NCBI RefSeq assembly: GCF_000377405.1
Contig: NZ_KB905030.1
Location: forward strand, 1-57,688
DNA: 57,688 nucleotides
From: Thioalkalivibrio sp. ALE31
Lineage (GTDB): Bacteria > Pseudomonadota > Gammaproteobacteria > Ectothiorhodospirales > Ectothiorhodospiraceae
Reading direction: 5' to 3'
The stretch's first letter is position 1. Every line of letters starts with the position of its first letter. Shown piece after piece: positions 10,732 through 21,254 of this stretch. A program made the translations under genes and the position numbers. The notes below the pieces were generated by a model. It searched no databases. It was given only the letters and a program-made list of their open reading frames with translations, and was not told the DNA's origin.

Positions 10732-11538
10732 TCAGCGTGCGGCGGCCGCCTGGATCGCCGCGTTCTGCTCCTCCAGACGCCCGCGCGCGGTCACCAGGTC
10801 GCGGTTGTTCATGCGGGCCTCGAGCGTAGCAATGCGCTCTTCGTCCTGGGCCAGGCTGTACCAGACATGCGCCTGCACCAGGTCACGCTCGACCCCGCGG
10901 CCGTTCTGGTGCAGCCGGCCCAGCCCGATCTGGGCATGCCGGTAGCCCTGTTCCGCCGCGGCGGTGTACCAGCGGGCGGCGGCGGCCGCATCGCGCGTGG
11001 TGCCCTGGCCGTTCTCGTGCAGCAACCCGACGTAGTACTGGGCGGCAGGCAGCCCCTGATCCGCGGCCCGGGTCAGCCATTCGAGACCGGCGGCCGGGTC
11101 CTGTTCGCCATTGGCCAGGTGGCTCCCCAGCCAGTACTGGGCATCGGCATGTCCCAGTTCGGCGGCGCGGGTGTAGTGCTCGCGGCTGCGCTCGGGGTCC
11201 GCCGGGGCGCCCTTGCCGGCCGCCAGGAGATAGCCCAGGTAGTAGTGGGCCCCGGCGTGGTCGGCATCCGCTGCGCGGGCGAACCAGCGCACGGCCTGGT
11301 CGTGGTCCACTGGCGTACCCCGCCCGGAGTAGTTGGCCATACCCACGTCGAACATCGCCGCGGTATTGCCCTTCTGCGCGTTGCTTTCGCGGATCTCGTA
11401 CCAGACCTCCAGCAGTTCCTGCTGGCGCTCGGCCTCGTCATAACCAAAGGACTGCTGGGCCTGAACGGCCCCGGCGGACAGCGCCAGTGGCAGGGCCAGA
11501 GGGAGCGAAACGAACAGTGCGCGCAGGGATCGGGACAT
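10732..11538 (-). CDS. Periplasmic Sel1-repeat protein
   Basis: A 268-residue exported protein. The signal peptide is MSRSLRALFVSLPLALPLAL to AQA. The rest consists of about five tandem Sel1-like (TPR-type) repeats of about 36 residues, with the pattern A-Q-Y-x-L-G-x-x-H-x-x-G-x-G (for example AGAHYYLGYLLAAGKG and AAQYYVGLLHENGQGTTRD). Such repeats scaffold protein interactions, and no enzymatic site is visible. It is transcribed alone, with a terminator on its 3' side. The partner is unknown. Confidence 0.9.
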   Translation of the reverse strand: MSRSLRALFVSLPLALPLALSAGAVQAQQSFGYDEAERQQELLEVWYEIRESNAQKGNTAAMFDVGMANYSGRGTPVDHDQAVRWFARAADADHAGAHYYLGYLLAAGKGAPADPERSREHYTRAAELGHADAQYWLGSHLANGEQDPAAGLEWLTRAADQGLPAAQYYVGLLHENGQGTTRDAAAAARWYTAAAEQGYRHAQIGLGRLHQNGRGVERDLVQAHVWYSLAQDEERIATLEARMNNRDLVTARGRLEEQNAAIQAAAAR

Positions 11539-11707
11539 GGGTTACCTCATCCGGTGTCGGGGCGAATACCGGTTTTGATCATAGTCCGGGCCGCGGGCCG
11601 TCACAACGCGGGGGTGGCAGGACGAGAACCGATGACGGCAAAACGGGCGCACATCACGCAAAGGTCACCCGGGACTGTGACCGGTTTCACGCCGCCAGCG
11701 GAACCCG

Positions 11708-12187
11708 TCAGGCCCCGGCCGGGGCGTTGCAGCGACGTGTCAGAACCCAGGCATCCTCACGGCCGCTGGGTAGCGGGTAGTAGCGCGGGCGGGTGCCGAC
11801 ATGCTCGAAGCCCTCGGAACGGTAGAGCTGGACCGCGGCCACGTTCGACGGACGGACCTCCAGAAAGAGCGCCTCGGCCTCCTGCTCACAGGCATAGTCG
11901 AACAAGCGCCGCACCATGAACCGGCCCAGCCCGTTGCCCTGCCAGCGCGGGTCCACCGTCAGGTTCAGCAGGTGGGCCTCGCCCGCGGCCACGCTCAGCA
12001 CGCTGTGGCCCACCTGGCGGCCATCCACCTCGAGCACCCAGCAGTCATAGCCCACACGGATGCAGTCCTCGAAGATGCGGGCGGTCCACGGGTAGTCATA
12101 GGCCTCGCGTTCCACGCGCATCACCCCCTCCACATCCGCCGTCTGCATACGGCGCAACTCGGGCTGGACGCGGGGTTCGGCACTCAT
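11708..12187 (-). CDS. rimI: Ribosomal protein S18-alanine N-acetyltransferase RimI
   Basis: A GNAT-fold acetyltransferase of 159 residues. The acetyl-CoA site is LLNLTVDPRWQGNGLGRFMV (R/Q-x-x-G-x-G/A), with the RimI-type FLEVRPSNVAAVQLYRSEGFEHVGTRPRYY motif after it. AGGAGG lies 8 bases upstream of the ATG. It follows the uracil-DNA glycosylase gene by about 110 bp, the common udg-rimI order. A weak 6-bp hairpin (GGTCAC/GTGACC at 11663-11682) lies after the stop. Confidence 0.93.
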   Translation of the reverse strand: MSAEPRVQPELRRMQTADVEGVMRVEREAYDYPWTARIFEDCIRVGYDCWVLEVDGRQVGHSVLSVAAGEAHLLNLTVDPRWQGNGLGRFMVRRLFDYACEQEAEALFLEVRPSNVAAVQLYRSEGFEHVGTRPRYYPLPSGREDAWVLTRRCNAPAGA

Positions 12188-12295
12188 GACGCAGCTTCCT
12201 CCTGAACGCGGTGAACGAAGGGGATACGGGGCGCTTCCGGCAGTTCCGAGCCCGGGAATGCTCCCCGGGTTCCCATCTCCACAACGGGAATCGGG

Positions 12296-13027
12296 TTACT
12301 CCAGGAAGGCCCGGGCGCGCTGCAGGTCCTGCCAGGCCTTGCCCTTGTCTCCCGGCTTTCGCAGCAGGTAGGCCGGGTGATAGGTCACCACCAGCGGCAC
12401 GCCCTGATAGCGGTGCTGCGCCCCGCGCAGGCGTCCCAGGGGCTCCTCCGATGCCAGCAGGCTCTGGGCCGCGATCCGTCCCAAGGCGACAATGACCTCG
12501 GGCTGGATCAGGGCGATCTGGCGATCGAGGTAGGCGCGGCAGGCCGCCGATTCCTCCGGTTTCGGGTCGCGGTTTCCGGGGGGCCGGCACTTCAGCACGT
12601 TGGCAATGAAGACATCGTGGCCCCGCTCCAGCCCCAGCGCCCGCAGCATGTTGTCCAGCAGCTGTCCGGCACGGCCGACGAAGGGTTCCCCGCGCCGGTC
12701 CTCCTCCGCGCCGGGGGCCTCGCCAATGAACAGCCAGCGGGCGCGCGGATCGCCCACCCCGAACACGGTCTGCGTACGTTCGCGCGCCAGCTCGGCACAG
12801 GCCTGGCAGTCACGCACGCGTGTCTGGAGGGCCTCCCAGTCCAGGGTCGCGACGGCGGCGTCCTGCCCCCCGCCACCCGCATCCGCCGCCCCGGACGGCA
12901 TCTCGGCGGCTGGGGCCAGCGGTTCGCCCGGCGGCGCTTCGATCGCCGGGGCGGCCGCGACCCGCGACCGCCACACCGGGATACCCATATCCGCGAGGAT
13001 GCGGCGCTGGCGCACCGACAGCGACAC
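12296..13027 (-). CDS. Uracil-DNA glycosylase, family 4 (iron-sulfur)
   Basis: Removes uracil from DNA. Residues 1-65 are a variable Ala/Pro-rich linker; the catalytic domain follows. The four [4Fe-4S] ligands are Cys74, Cys77, Cys147 and Cys163 (CQAC, KCRPP, AACRAY). The catalytic motif is [20 protein letters not shown] and the second motif [10 protein letters not shown]. The GTG at 13025-13027 was chosen because GGGGGAG lies 7-8 bases upstream, at the very end of pssA, suggesting coupling. 243 residues fits the phage-SPO1-polymerase-type UDG family. Confidence 0.93.
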   Translation of the reverse strand: MSLSVRQRRILADMGIPVWRSRVAAAPAIEAPPGEPLAPAAEMPSGAADAGGGGQDAAVATLDWEALQTRVRDCQACAELARERTQTVFGVGDPRARWLFIGEAPGAEEDRRGEPFVGRAGQLLDNMLRALGLERGHDVFIANVLKCRPPGNRDPKPEESAACRAYLDRQIALIQPEVIVALGRIAAQSLLASEEPLGRLRGAQHRYQGVPLVVTYHPAYLLRKPGDKGKAWQDLQRARAFLE

Positions 13028-13031
13028 GCGA

Positions 13032-13856
13032 CTACTCCCCCGAGGGCGCCCGGCGACGATGCCGGCGCCAGCGCTCCAGGGTCAGCAGCGGACCGGACAG
13101 GGCATAGATCACGAAGCCCGCGAGGAGGACCTTGGGCGGATCCAGGGCCAGCAGCATCAGCGCGACCACCACGCCGACGATCGCCAGGAAGGGCACCCGG
13201 TGCTTGAAGTCCATGTCCTTGAAGCTGAAGTAGGTCAGGTTACTGACCATTGCCGCCCCGGACAGCACGGTAACCACCAGGATGCCGACCACGTACGGAT
13301 CGGCCAGCTCGGCGGGGATGCCCCAATCCTCCAGCACCCAGACCATACCGACCAGGATCGCGGCACTGGCGGGGCTTGGCAGGCCCTGGAAGAAGCGCTT
13401 GTCGCTGACCGCGAGGCGGCTGTTGAAGCGCGCCAGGCGCAGCGCGGCGGCGGTGGTAAAGAAGAACGCCGCCACCCAGCCGAAGTTGCCCAGGTCATGC
13501 AGTTGCCACAGGTAGACGATCAGCGCCGGCGCAACACCGAACGAGACGAGATCCGACAGCGAATCGTACTGCGCGCCGAACTCGCTCTGGGTGTCGGTCA
13601 TGCGCGCGACGCGGCCGTCCAGGGTATCCAGCACCATGGCCACGAAGACCGCGATGGCGGCGGTGATGTATTCACCGTTGATCGCCGAGACGATGGCGAA
13701 GAAGCCGGAGAAGAGCACCCCCGTGGTGAACAGGTTGGGCAGCAGGAACACGCCGCGCCGGCGCCGACGATGCGGGGGCTGGTCGTCGGCGATGGTGTCC
13801 TCGCCCTCGATGTAGTCGGGCTCCGCGCGGCGGTCGCCTTCGTCGCCTGTACTCAT
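13032..13856 (-). CDS. pssA: CDP-diacylglycerol-serine O-phosphatidyltransferase
   Basis: Makes phosphatidylserine from CDP-diacylglycerol and serine in the inner membrane. 274 residues with about eight membrane helices. The CDP-alcohol phosphotransferase motif D-G-x2-A-R-x8-G-x3-D-x3-D is present as [20 protein letters not shown] followed by QYDSLSD. It begins with a charged cytoplasmic N-terminus. The ATG at 13854-13856 overlaps the psd stop as ATGA, so translation is coupled. The next gene (udg) starts 4 bp after its stop. Confidence 0.95.
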   Translation of the reverse strand: MSTGDEGDRRAEPDYIEGEDTIADDQPPHRRRRRGVFLLPNLFTTGVLFSGFFAIVSAINGEYITAAIAVFVAMVLDTLDGRVARMTDTQSEFGAQYDSLSDLVSFGVAPALIVYLWQLHDLGNFGWVAAFFFTTAAALRLARFNSRLAVSDKRFFQGLPSPASAAILVGMVWVLEDWGIPAELADPYVVGILVVTVLSGAAMVSNLTYFSFKDMDFKHRVPFLAIVGVVVALMLLALDPPKVLLAGFVIYALSGPLLTLERWRRHRRRAPSGE

Positions 13857-14527
13857 TGCAGCATCTCCACGGCGCCCTCGGCGTCCCCGGTCGATTCGGA
13901 CTCCGGCAGTCCGCCCAGCAGGGCGGAACCGGCCAGCACCCGCTGCCCCGGCTCGACCATCACCTGCGACCCGGCCGGCAACCACACCTCGAAGGTACCA
14001 CCAAAGCCGGCGAATCCCATGCGCTTGCCACGCCCCAGACGATTGCCCGGGACGTTGTTCTGCATGCGGATCATCCGCGGCCAGTGATCGACACTGAGGG
14101 CCAGGGTCAGCCGCGTGCCCTCGTCGGTCTCCAGCGCGTAGGCCAGGCGGCCCTCCAGCTGCGCATCCGGGGCTTCGTCGGTTTCCTTGCCCGGCCAGAC
14201 CCGTTCGCGGATCTCGGCCTCCTGCGGAGCATGCACGTTGTACTCGCCCAGCCGCCGCTGGCGCAGGCGGATGCAGACCGCCGGCTTCTTCGTGAACGGG
14301 TCGCGGGCCTCGGCGACCGATTCGATGGTGCCATCAGCCGGGGCGATCACGCCCAGGGCCGGCGCCGGGGCCTTGCGCCGCAGGTCACGGAACACCGCCA
14401 TCAGGAACACGGTGAGGATCACCATGAACAGGCCCAGCTCCGCCTCCCCGACCAGCAACGTGATAACCGCCATCCACGCGGCGATGATCACGAACAGGCG
14501 GCCTTCAGGGGCTAGCGGAAACAGCAT
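13853..14527 (-). CDS. psd: Short-type phosphatidylserine decarboxylase-like protein, pyruvoyl serine apparently absent
   Basis: A 224-residue protein of the short Psd type found next to pssA. It has an N-terminal membrane hairpin (residues 10-46), the [13 protein letters not shown] motif and the YNVHAP motif at about 96-101, and an intact C-terminal beta domain. Family members cleave themselves at a Gly-Ser pair (FGSR) so that the Ser becomes the pyruvoyl cofactor. Here the matching segment reads [15 protein letters not shown], with Gly177-Thr178 where Ser-Arg is expected. The DNA (TTTGGTGGTACC, minus strand) leaves no doubt about the codons. Either Thr178 substitutes, or the protein is no longer a decarboxylase. 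It overlaps pssA by 4 bp. Confidence 0.85.
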   Translation of the reverse strand: MLFPLAPEGRLFVIIAAWMAVITLLVGEAELGLFMVILTVFLMAVFRDLRRKAPAPALGVIAPADGTIESVAEARDPFTKKPAVCIRLRQRRLGEYNVHAPQEAEIRERVWPGKETDEAPDAQLEGRLAYALETDEGTRLTLALSVDHWPRMIRMQNNVPGNRLGRGKRMGFAGFGGTFEVWLPAGSQVMVEPGQRVLAGSALLGGLPESESTGDAEGAVEMLQ

Positions 14528-14541
14528 CGGACGCTCGGCAG

Positions 14542-14580
14542 GAAAGAAGGACCGCGGCGGGCCGGAATGCCCGCCGCGGG
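14542..14580 (-). terminator. Intrinsic terminator after ilvC
   Basis: An 11-bp perfect stem, CCGCGGCGGGC (14552-14562) against GCCCGCCGCGG (14569-14579), with a 6-base loop. Read on the minus strand it is followed by TCCTTCTTTCC. It separates ilvC from the psd-pssA unit. Confidence 0.75.
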
Positions 14581-14588
14581 GAGCCGCA

Positions 14589-16185
<1,597 letters not shown>

Positions 16186-16207
16186 ACGGCTCTTCCCTGT
16201 ACCCGGC

Positions 16208-17926
16208 TCAGACCAGGATCATCTCGTTCTGGCCGGCACCGGCCGGGATCATTGGATACACGTTCTCGGACTGGTCGGTGATGAAGTCCAGGAACACCAG
16301 GCGCTCCTTCTGCGCCAGGGCCTCCTTGATCGCACCCTCGACGTCCCCGGGCTGGGTGACCTGGATGCCGACATGGCCATAGGCCTCGGCCAGCTTCACG
16401 AAGTCCGGCAGGGCATCCATGTAGGACATCGCGTAGCGGCCCTGGTAGAAGAACTCCTGCCACTGCCGGACCATGCCCAGGTAGCGGTTGTTCAGGTTCA
16501 GGATCTTCAGCGGCAGCTGGTACTGGAAGCAGGTGGAGAGCTCCTGGATGCACATCTGGATGCTGGCCTCGCCGGTGATGCAGCCCACCGTCGCGTCCGG
16601 GTGCGCGAACTGCACGCCCATTGCGAACGGCAGGCCCACGCCCATCGTGCCCAGGCCGCCGGAGTTGATCCAGCGGTTCGGCTTGTCGAAGCGGTAGAAC
16701 TGCGCGGCCCACATCTGGTGCTGGCCGACATCCGAGGTCACGAAGGCCTCGCCCTGGGTGAGCTCCCAGAACTTCTGCACCACGTACTGCGGCTTGATCA
16801 GCTCGGAATTCTGGTCGTACTTCAGGCAGTCCTGCGCCTGCCATTCCTCGATCTGCTTCCACCAGGTGGCCAGAGCCTCGGCATCCGGCTTGCCGCCGTT
16901 CTCGTCCAGCCCCTTGATCAGCTCGCGCAGCACCGGCTCCACCTCGCCCACGATCGGCACGTCCACCTTCACGTTCTTGGAGATGGAGGACGGGTCGACA
17001 TCGACGTGCACGATCTTCGCATGCGGGCAGAACTTCTCGATGTTGCCGGTCACACGGTCGTCGAAGCGCGCACCGATCGCGATCAGCACGTCCGCGTGAT
17101 GCATGGCCATGTTGGCCTCGTAGGTCCCGTGCATGCCGAGCATGCCGAGGTACTGCTTGTCCGACGCCGGGTAGCCGCCCAGCCCCATCAGGGTGTTGGT
17201 GATCGGATAGCCCAGCTTGCGGGTGAACTCCGTCAGCGCCTCGGAACCCTTGCCCAGGATCACGCCACCGCCGGTGTAGATCATCGGCTGTTTCGCCGAC
17301 AGAATCAGTTCGACCGCCTTGCGGATCTGCCCGGTGTGCCCCTTCGAGACCGGGTTGTAGGAGCGCATGTGGATGCTCTCCGGATACTCGAACTCGCAGC
17401 TGTCGGCGGTTACGTCCTTCGGGATATCCACCACCACCGGGCCCGGACGACCGGTGGTCGCCACGTAAAAGGCCTTCTTGATGGTGGTGGCCAGGTCCTT
17501 CACGTCCTTGACCAGGAAGTTGTGCTTCACGCAGGGACGCGTGATCCCCACGGTGTCGACCTCCTGAAAGGCATCATTGCCGATCAGGCTGGTCGGCACC
17601 TGGCCGGTGAACACCACCAGCGGCACAGAATCCATGTACGCATCGGCGATCCCGGTGATCGCGTTGGTCGCGCCGGGGCCGGAGGTGACCAGCGCCACGC
17701 CGGGCTTGTCGGAGGACTTGGCATAGCCCTCGGCCGCATGTACCGCGCCCTGCTCGTGGCGCACCAGTACGTGGGAGACCTTGTCCTGCCGGTACAGCGC
17801 ATCGTAGATGTGCAGTACCGCGCCACCGGGATAGCCGAATACGACCTCGACGCCCTCGGCCTGCAGGCTGCGGCAGAAGATTTCGGCGCCGGTGATGGCG
17901 GTGGAGGAACTTGCGGTCTCGGACAT
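16208..17926 (-). CDS. ilvI: Acetolactate synthase large (catalytic) subunit
   Basis: ThDP-dependent enzyme condensing two pyruvates, or pyruvate with 2-oxobutyrate. 572 residues, matching the IlvI/IlvB type. Landmarks are EVVFGYPGGAVLHIYDAL with the catalytic-Glu region HEQGAVHAAEGYA, the FAD region, and the ThDP motif (GCITGEASIQMCIQELST to LNLNNRYLGMVRQWQE). The ATG at 17924-17926 follows GGAAG; an in-frame ATG at 17983 exists but would place a palindrome inside the gene. The usual name is ilvI or ilvB. Confidence 0.97.
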   Translation of the reverse strand: MSETASSSTAITGAEIFCRSLQAEGVEVVFGYPGGAVLHIYDALYRQDKVSHVLVRHEQGAVHAAEGYAKSSDKPGVALVTSGPGATNAITGIADAYMDSVPLVVFTGQVPTSLIGNDAFQEVDTVGITRPCVKHNFLVKDVKDLATTIKKAFYVATTGRPGPVVVDIPKDVTADSCEFEYPESIHMRSYNPVSKGHTGQIRKAVELILSAKQPMIYTGGGVILGKGSEALTEFTRKLGYPITNTLMGLGGYPASDKQYLGMLGMHGTYEANMAMHHADVLIAIGARFDDRVTGNIEKFCPHAKIVHVDVDPSSISKNVKVDVPIVGEVEPVLRELIKGLDENGGKPDAEALATWWKQIEEWQAQDCLKYDQNSELIKPQYVVQKFWELTQGEAFVTSDVGQHQMWAAQFYRFDKPNRWINSGGLGTMGVGLPFAMGVQFAHPDATVGCITGEASIQMCIQELSTCFQYQLPLKILNLNNRYLGMVRQWQEFFYQGRYAMSYMDALPDFVKLAEAYGHVGIQVTQPGDVEGAIKEALAQKERLVFLDFITDQSENVYPMIPAGAGQNEMILV

Positions 17927-17953
17927 GATGGTCGACTTCCTTACCGGGGGCTT

Positions 17954-17980
17954 GTGCACGATCGTCGAGCGATCATGCAC
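17954..17980. promoter_or_regulatory. Near-perfect palindrome upstream of ilvI
   Basis: GTGCACGATCG, five bases, then CGATCATGCAC: 10 of 11 positions pair. It lies 28 bp upstream of the ilvI start. It could be an operator or an mRNA hairpin. No leader peptide rich in branched-chain residues was found, so classical attenuation is not supported. Confidence 0.4.
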
Positions 17981-18100
17981 CACAAATCAAAATAGCCCAC
18001 CATCCTAATATGAAATCGCCCCCATTTCACGCCATGACGCGCGGAATCGGTGCAATTCATGCAACGCCGAGGAGCCTGCCGCAACCCGCGTTGGGGTTGT

Positions 18101-18193
18101 GCCCAGAGATGGCCACGGCCCCGGCGGGGCCTCGCCATGACCGGCACAAAAAATAATCGTCATCGCGACGCGCGCAGCGCCGCGGCGATCTCC
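18101..18193. repeat. CGTCATTGCGAGG-family inverted repeat pair
   Basis: The minus-strand arm (about 18142 down to 18101) begins GGTCATGGCGAGGCCCCGCC. The plus-strand arm (about 18158-18193) begins CGTCATCGCGACGCGCGCAG and ends CGGCGATCTCC. It is the same family as 8869-8983 and lies between the MutS2-like gene and ilvI. The rest of the 290-bp gap holds the palindrome described separately and no gene. Confidence 0.65.
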
Positions 18194-18215
18194 AGGGAGC
18201 ACCTCGGATCAAGGC

Positions 18216-19799
18216 TCAGCTGTGCTCGGCCCCAGCCTGCGCGGTGGGCAGCTCGGCGAAGTGCTCGCGGGCGCGGGCCACCAGCTGCGGCGGCAGGCCG
18301 TTCTTCTCCGCGATGGTCAGACCGAAGGAGACGCCGGGCTCGCCAATCAGCAACCGGTAGGTGGGCGACAGGGTCTCCGCGTCGAACTGCATCGAGGCGT
18401 TGACGATGCCCGCATGCTGTGCGGCGTAGTCCTTCAGCGGCGCCAGGTGGGTGTTCACGATCCCGCGCGTGCCCCGCGCGCGCAGTTCGTCCAGCATCGC
18501 CATCGCCAGGGCCGCGCCCTCGTCCGGGTCGGTGCCCGTGCCCAGCTCGTCCAGCAGGATCAGGCTCTCGGGGCCGGCGTTTTCGAGGATGCGTTTCAGG
18601 ACCTCCACATGCCCGGCGAAGGTCGACAGGTGGTGGAACAGGCTCTGGTTGTCACCAACATCCACCATCACCTGATCGAAACGCCCGATGCGGCAGTCCT
18701 GTTCGGCCGGGATATGCAGCCCGCACCACGCCATGGTGACCAGCAGGCCCAAGGTCTTCAGCGCGACCGTCTTGCCACCGGTGTTCGGCCCGGTGATCAG
18801 CAACAGCGGCTGCTCGCCATCCAGCCGGATCGACAGCGGCACCGGCTGCGGGCCGTTGCCCTCGGCAAACTGCAACAGCAGCAGCGGATGGTAGGCCTCG
18901 ACCAGCTCCACGCCCGCCTCGGCCTCCAGCCGCGGGGCGTGGGCATTCATCTGGGCCGAGAGCTGCGCCGCGGCCGAGGCGAGATCGATCCAGGTCAGCG
19001 CGGTCAGCATCAGCTCCAGCGGCTCGCCGTACTGGCGCACCACATCGGTCAGCTCGCGTAGCAGGCGCTGCTGCTCGGTGTTGATCTGACCGTTGACCGT
19101 ATCCAGCTGGTTGTTCAGCGGCACCGCCTCGATCGGCTCCACGATCTGGTCGCGCCCGCCCATGGCCGTGCCTCGGCGCACGCCCTTTACCGCGCTGGCG
19201 GCATCCCCGCGCAGCACCATCACGGCGCGCTCCTGGTGCCACTGAACCTTCAGCGCGTCCTCGCCCTTCTGCGCGACATCGGAGGCTGCCAGACGCTTCT
19301 TTACCACCGCCTCGACCTCGCCGCGCAGGCGGTTGCGCTCGCCAAAGGCCTCGACCAGTGATGCACTGGCGTCCTCGCGCAGCGAACCCCCAGGATTCAG
19401 GCACGCGGACAGACGCTCTTCCAGTGCCTCGGGCGGATACAGTTTGTTCAGGTCGGCCGGGTAGATCTCCGGCGTATCGGCGAGCTGGTCCGCCAGCTCG
19501 CGGGCATGACGCATGATGGTCTGCAGGTTGTGCAGCGCCTGCACCGGTAGGGCCGCGCCGGGATTGGCCGCCTGGCGCAGCGCCGCGCGCACGTCGGGAA
19601 GCTGGCCCAGCCGCGGCAGGGTGCCGGCGTCCAGGCGCTGGCGCGCGACGGTTACCGCCTTTTGCAGGGCCCGGGCGGCATCCAGGTTCGGCGCCGGCTC
19701 CAGGCCGCGCGCGGCATCGGCACCGTAGGGGGTGGCAGTCAGGCGCTCCAGCAGGCGCTGGATCGCGGGAAATTCGAGGGCCTTCAGATCAACCTGCAT
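18216..19799 (-). CDS. MutS2-like DNA-binding ATPase lacking the Smr nuclease domain
   Basis: A 527-residue protein. The N-terminal part matches the MutS2 core and lever (ALEFPAIQRLLERLTATPYG at the start, then a helical arm at about 200-300). The ATPase has Walker A ITGPNTGGKTVALKTLGL, Walker B LILLDELGTGTDPDEGAALA and the H-loop VNTHLAPLKDYA. Full MutS2 has about 780 residues with a C-terminal Smr nuclease; here the protein stops just after the ATPase (FAELPTAQAGAEHS) with a proper stop codon. MutS2 family members act in ribosome rescue or recombination control; the role of this short form is unknown. The ATG at 19797-19799 matches the family start. Confidence 0.88.
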   Translation of the reverse strand: MQVDLKALEFPAIQRLLERLTATPYGADAARGLEPAPNLDAARALQKAVTVARQRLDAGTLPRLGQLPDVRAALRQAANPGAALPVQALHNLQTIMRHARELADQLADTPEIYPADLNKLYPPEALEERLSACLNPGGSLREDASASLVEAFGERNRLRGEVEAVVKKRLAASDVAQKGEDALKVQWHQERAVMVLRGDAASAVKGVRRGTAMGGRDQIVEPIEAVPLNNQLDTVNGQINTEQQRLLRELTDVVRQYGEPLELMLTALTWIDLASAAAQLSAQMNAHAPRLEAEAGVELVEAYHPLLLLQFAEGNGPQPVPLSIRLDGEQPLLLITGPNTGGKTVALKTLGLLVTMAWCGLHIPAEQDCRIGRFDQVMVDVGDNQSLFHHLSTFAGHVEVLKRILENAGPESLILLDELGTGTDPDEGAALAMAMLDELRARGTRGIVNTHLAPLKDYAAQHAGIVNASMQFDAETLSPTYRLLIGEPGVSFGLTIAEKNGLPPQLVARAREHFAELPTAQAGAEHS

Positions 19800-19848
19800 G
19801 GCATACCCTTGTGCATGAATTCGCGATTGCAGCCGGGGCCCGGGACCC

Positions 19849-19928
19849 TGTGGGAGCGTGCTTGCACGCGAAGCCCCTGCCAAAGCCGGATGCAGGCAGG
19901 GGCTTCGCCGGCAAGCCGGCTCCCACCA
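19849..19928. repeat. REP-type pair (GTGGGAGC...GCTCCCAC)
   Basis: A long imperfect hairpin: TGTGGGAGCGTGCTTGCACG and CGAAGCCCCTGCC on the left, GGCAGGGGCTTCGCCGGCAA and GCCGGCTCCCACC on the right. The arms resemble the well-known GTGGGAGC-GGCTTGCCGGCGAAG intergenic repeats of pseudomonads and other gammaproteobacteria, arranged as an inverted pair. It lies between the MutS2-like and aldo/keto reductase genes. Confidence 0.85.
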
Positions 19929-19948
19929 GGGAAAGACCCGGCTCCGGC

Positions 19949-21115
19949 TTACTCCTCGGCCTTCTTGAACATGCCAAGGTAGGCCTTCTTGTCCATCATC
20001 GGCTCGCGCATCACCGCCAGCATGTCGTCCAGGTGCGCCGGCGTACTCATGCCGACCAGCGAGGTGCCCAGCCCCGGCGTGGAACGGTTGAACTGCATCG
20101 CGCGCTGGGCCGGATTAGGCAGGCTGGCCAGCTGCTGCTCGACCACCTCCACCGACTGCTGCGCCAGATGGCCCTTGAGCATGGAGTGCGAGGCAATCAT
20201 GTACACCTCGAGCTGGTGGGCGGCCTGCAGCGGGCTCGCCACGTTGCCCTGCCCGGTGGCGGTGTTGAAGCGGGTGAACCCCTCCAGCATCACCTGGTTG
20301 AAGGGGAGCATCGCGATCTTGAAGTGATGCCGGGCATGGTCGTCGCCGGTGACGGTCTGCGCGGCGCGCTCGGCCAGCCCCTGCATCGAGGTCAGCGACT
20401 GGAACACCGCGGCATCGGTCTCCTCGCGGAAGCCCTCGAAGGTGGAGATGCCGTAGGCGCGGATCTTCTTCTCGCGCGCGGCCCGCTCCAGCACCTCGAA
20501 CACCGGCTCCAGCTTGCGGTTGGTCGCTTCCTTGCCGATCTCGTGGATGTGCACCTCGGGCTGGTCGATGATGAAGGCATCCAGCGTCTCCACCCCCATC
20601 AGCGAGCGCGACAGCTCCATCTGGTAGTGGATGTATTCCGGCGTCAGCAGGTGCGCGCCCTTGGCCAGGTCGTCCTTCGTCCCCATGCCCTGGGACTCGA
20701 TCTCGCGCTGGAACCAGGCCTCCATGTCCTCCGGCGGCCCGCCGCGCAGCGTCAGGAAGCCGCCCTTGGAGATCAGGAACATCGCCTCGCGCGGGACGCC
20801 CGCCTCCAGCGCGGTGCGCACACCCGCCCCGACGGCCGCCAGCGAACGCCCGTACCGGTAGTGCGCGCCGGTATCCACCACGTTGACGCCCTCGGTCAGC
20901 CCGCGCGCGACGATCGCGGAGATCTGCGCGTCCACCTCGGCGGTGGCCGCGCCGCCGAAGGTGCCGATGCCGAGGCTCGACAGGCGCATCTTCGCGCGCG
21001 AGAACTCGCTGTAATGCCCCTCGGCGGCCTTGCCCTCGGCCACGAACTGCTCCGCGTAGCGGCGCGTTGCCTTGGCGTTGGCGTATCCGGGTATCAGTTT
21101 CTGCTCGGACTCCAT
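19949..21115 (-). CDS. Aldo/keto reductase family oxidoreductase
   Basis: A 388-residue NAD(P)H-dependent oxidoreductase of the AKR superfamily. The TIM-barrel motifs are LSSLGIGTFGG, the catalytic-Asp region VNVVDTGAHYRYGRS (Asp and Tyr), the Lys region FLISKGGFL, and LDAFIIDQPEVHIHEIG. It is longer than a typical AKR (about 320) because of an N-terminal extension and an insert after the Lys strand. GCGAGGAG precedes the ATG. Substrate unknown. The region 21116-21254 on its 5' side holds no gene. Confidence 0.85.
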   Translation of the reverse strand: MESEQKLIPGYANAKATRRYAEQFVAEGKAAEGHYSEFSRAKMRLSSLGIGTFGGAATAEVDAQISAIVARGLTEGVNVVDTGAHYRYGRSLAAVGAGVRTALEAGVPREAMFLISKGGFLTLRGGPPEDMEAWFQREIESQGMGTKDDLAKGAHLLTPEYIHYQMELSRSLMGVETLDAFIIDQPEVHIHEIGKEATNRKLEPVFEVLERAAREKKIRAYGISTFEGFREETDAAVFQSLTSMQGLAERAAQTVTGDDHARHHFKIAMLPFNQVMLEGFTRFNTATGQGNVASPLQAAHQLEVYMIASHSMLKGHLAQQSVEVVEQQLASLPNPAQRAMQFNRSTPGLGTSLVGMSTPAHLDDMLAVMREPMMDKKAYLGMFKKAEE

Positions 21116-21254
21116 GCGTCTCCTCGCTCGATCAGACGTCGTACCGACCGGGTGCCCCCAGCCTGCAAGCTGTGGAATCCTACGTCAGCCGACGGGATTT
21201 GCGAAAACCCGCAGGTGGGCCGGGCTACTCCCACCCCGCCTCACTCCGCCGCAG

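Noticed and set aside
12236-12266. Terminator between the uracil-DNA glycosylase and rimI genes (CCCGGG hairpin)
   Set aside because: The stem has a mismatch and no T run follows on the minus strand; it is not convincing as a terminator.
17927-18215. Leader-peptide attenuator for the ilv genes
   Set aside because: No short open frame rich in Val, Leu or Ile with a following terminator was found; only a palindrome and repeats are present.
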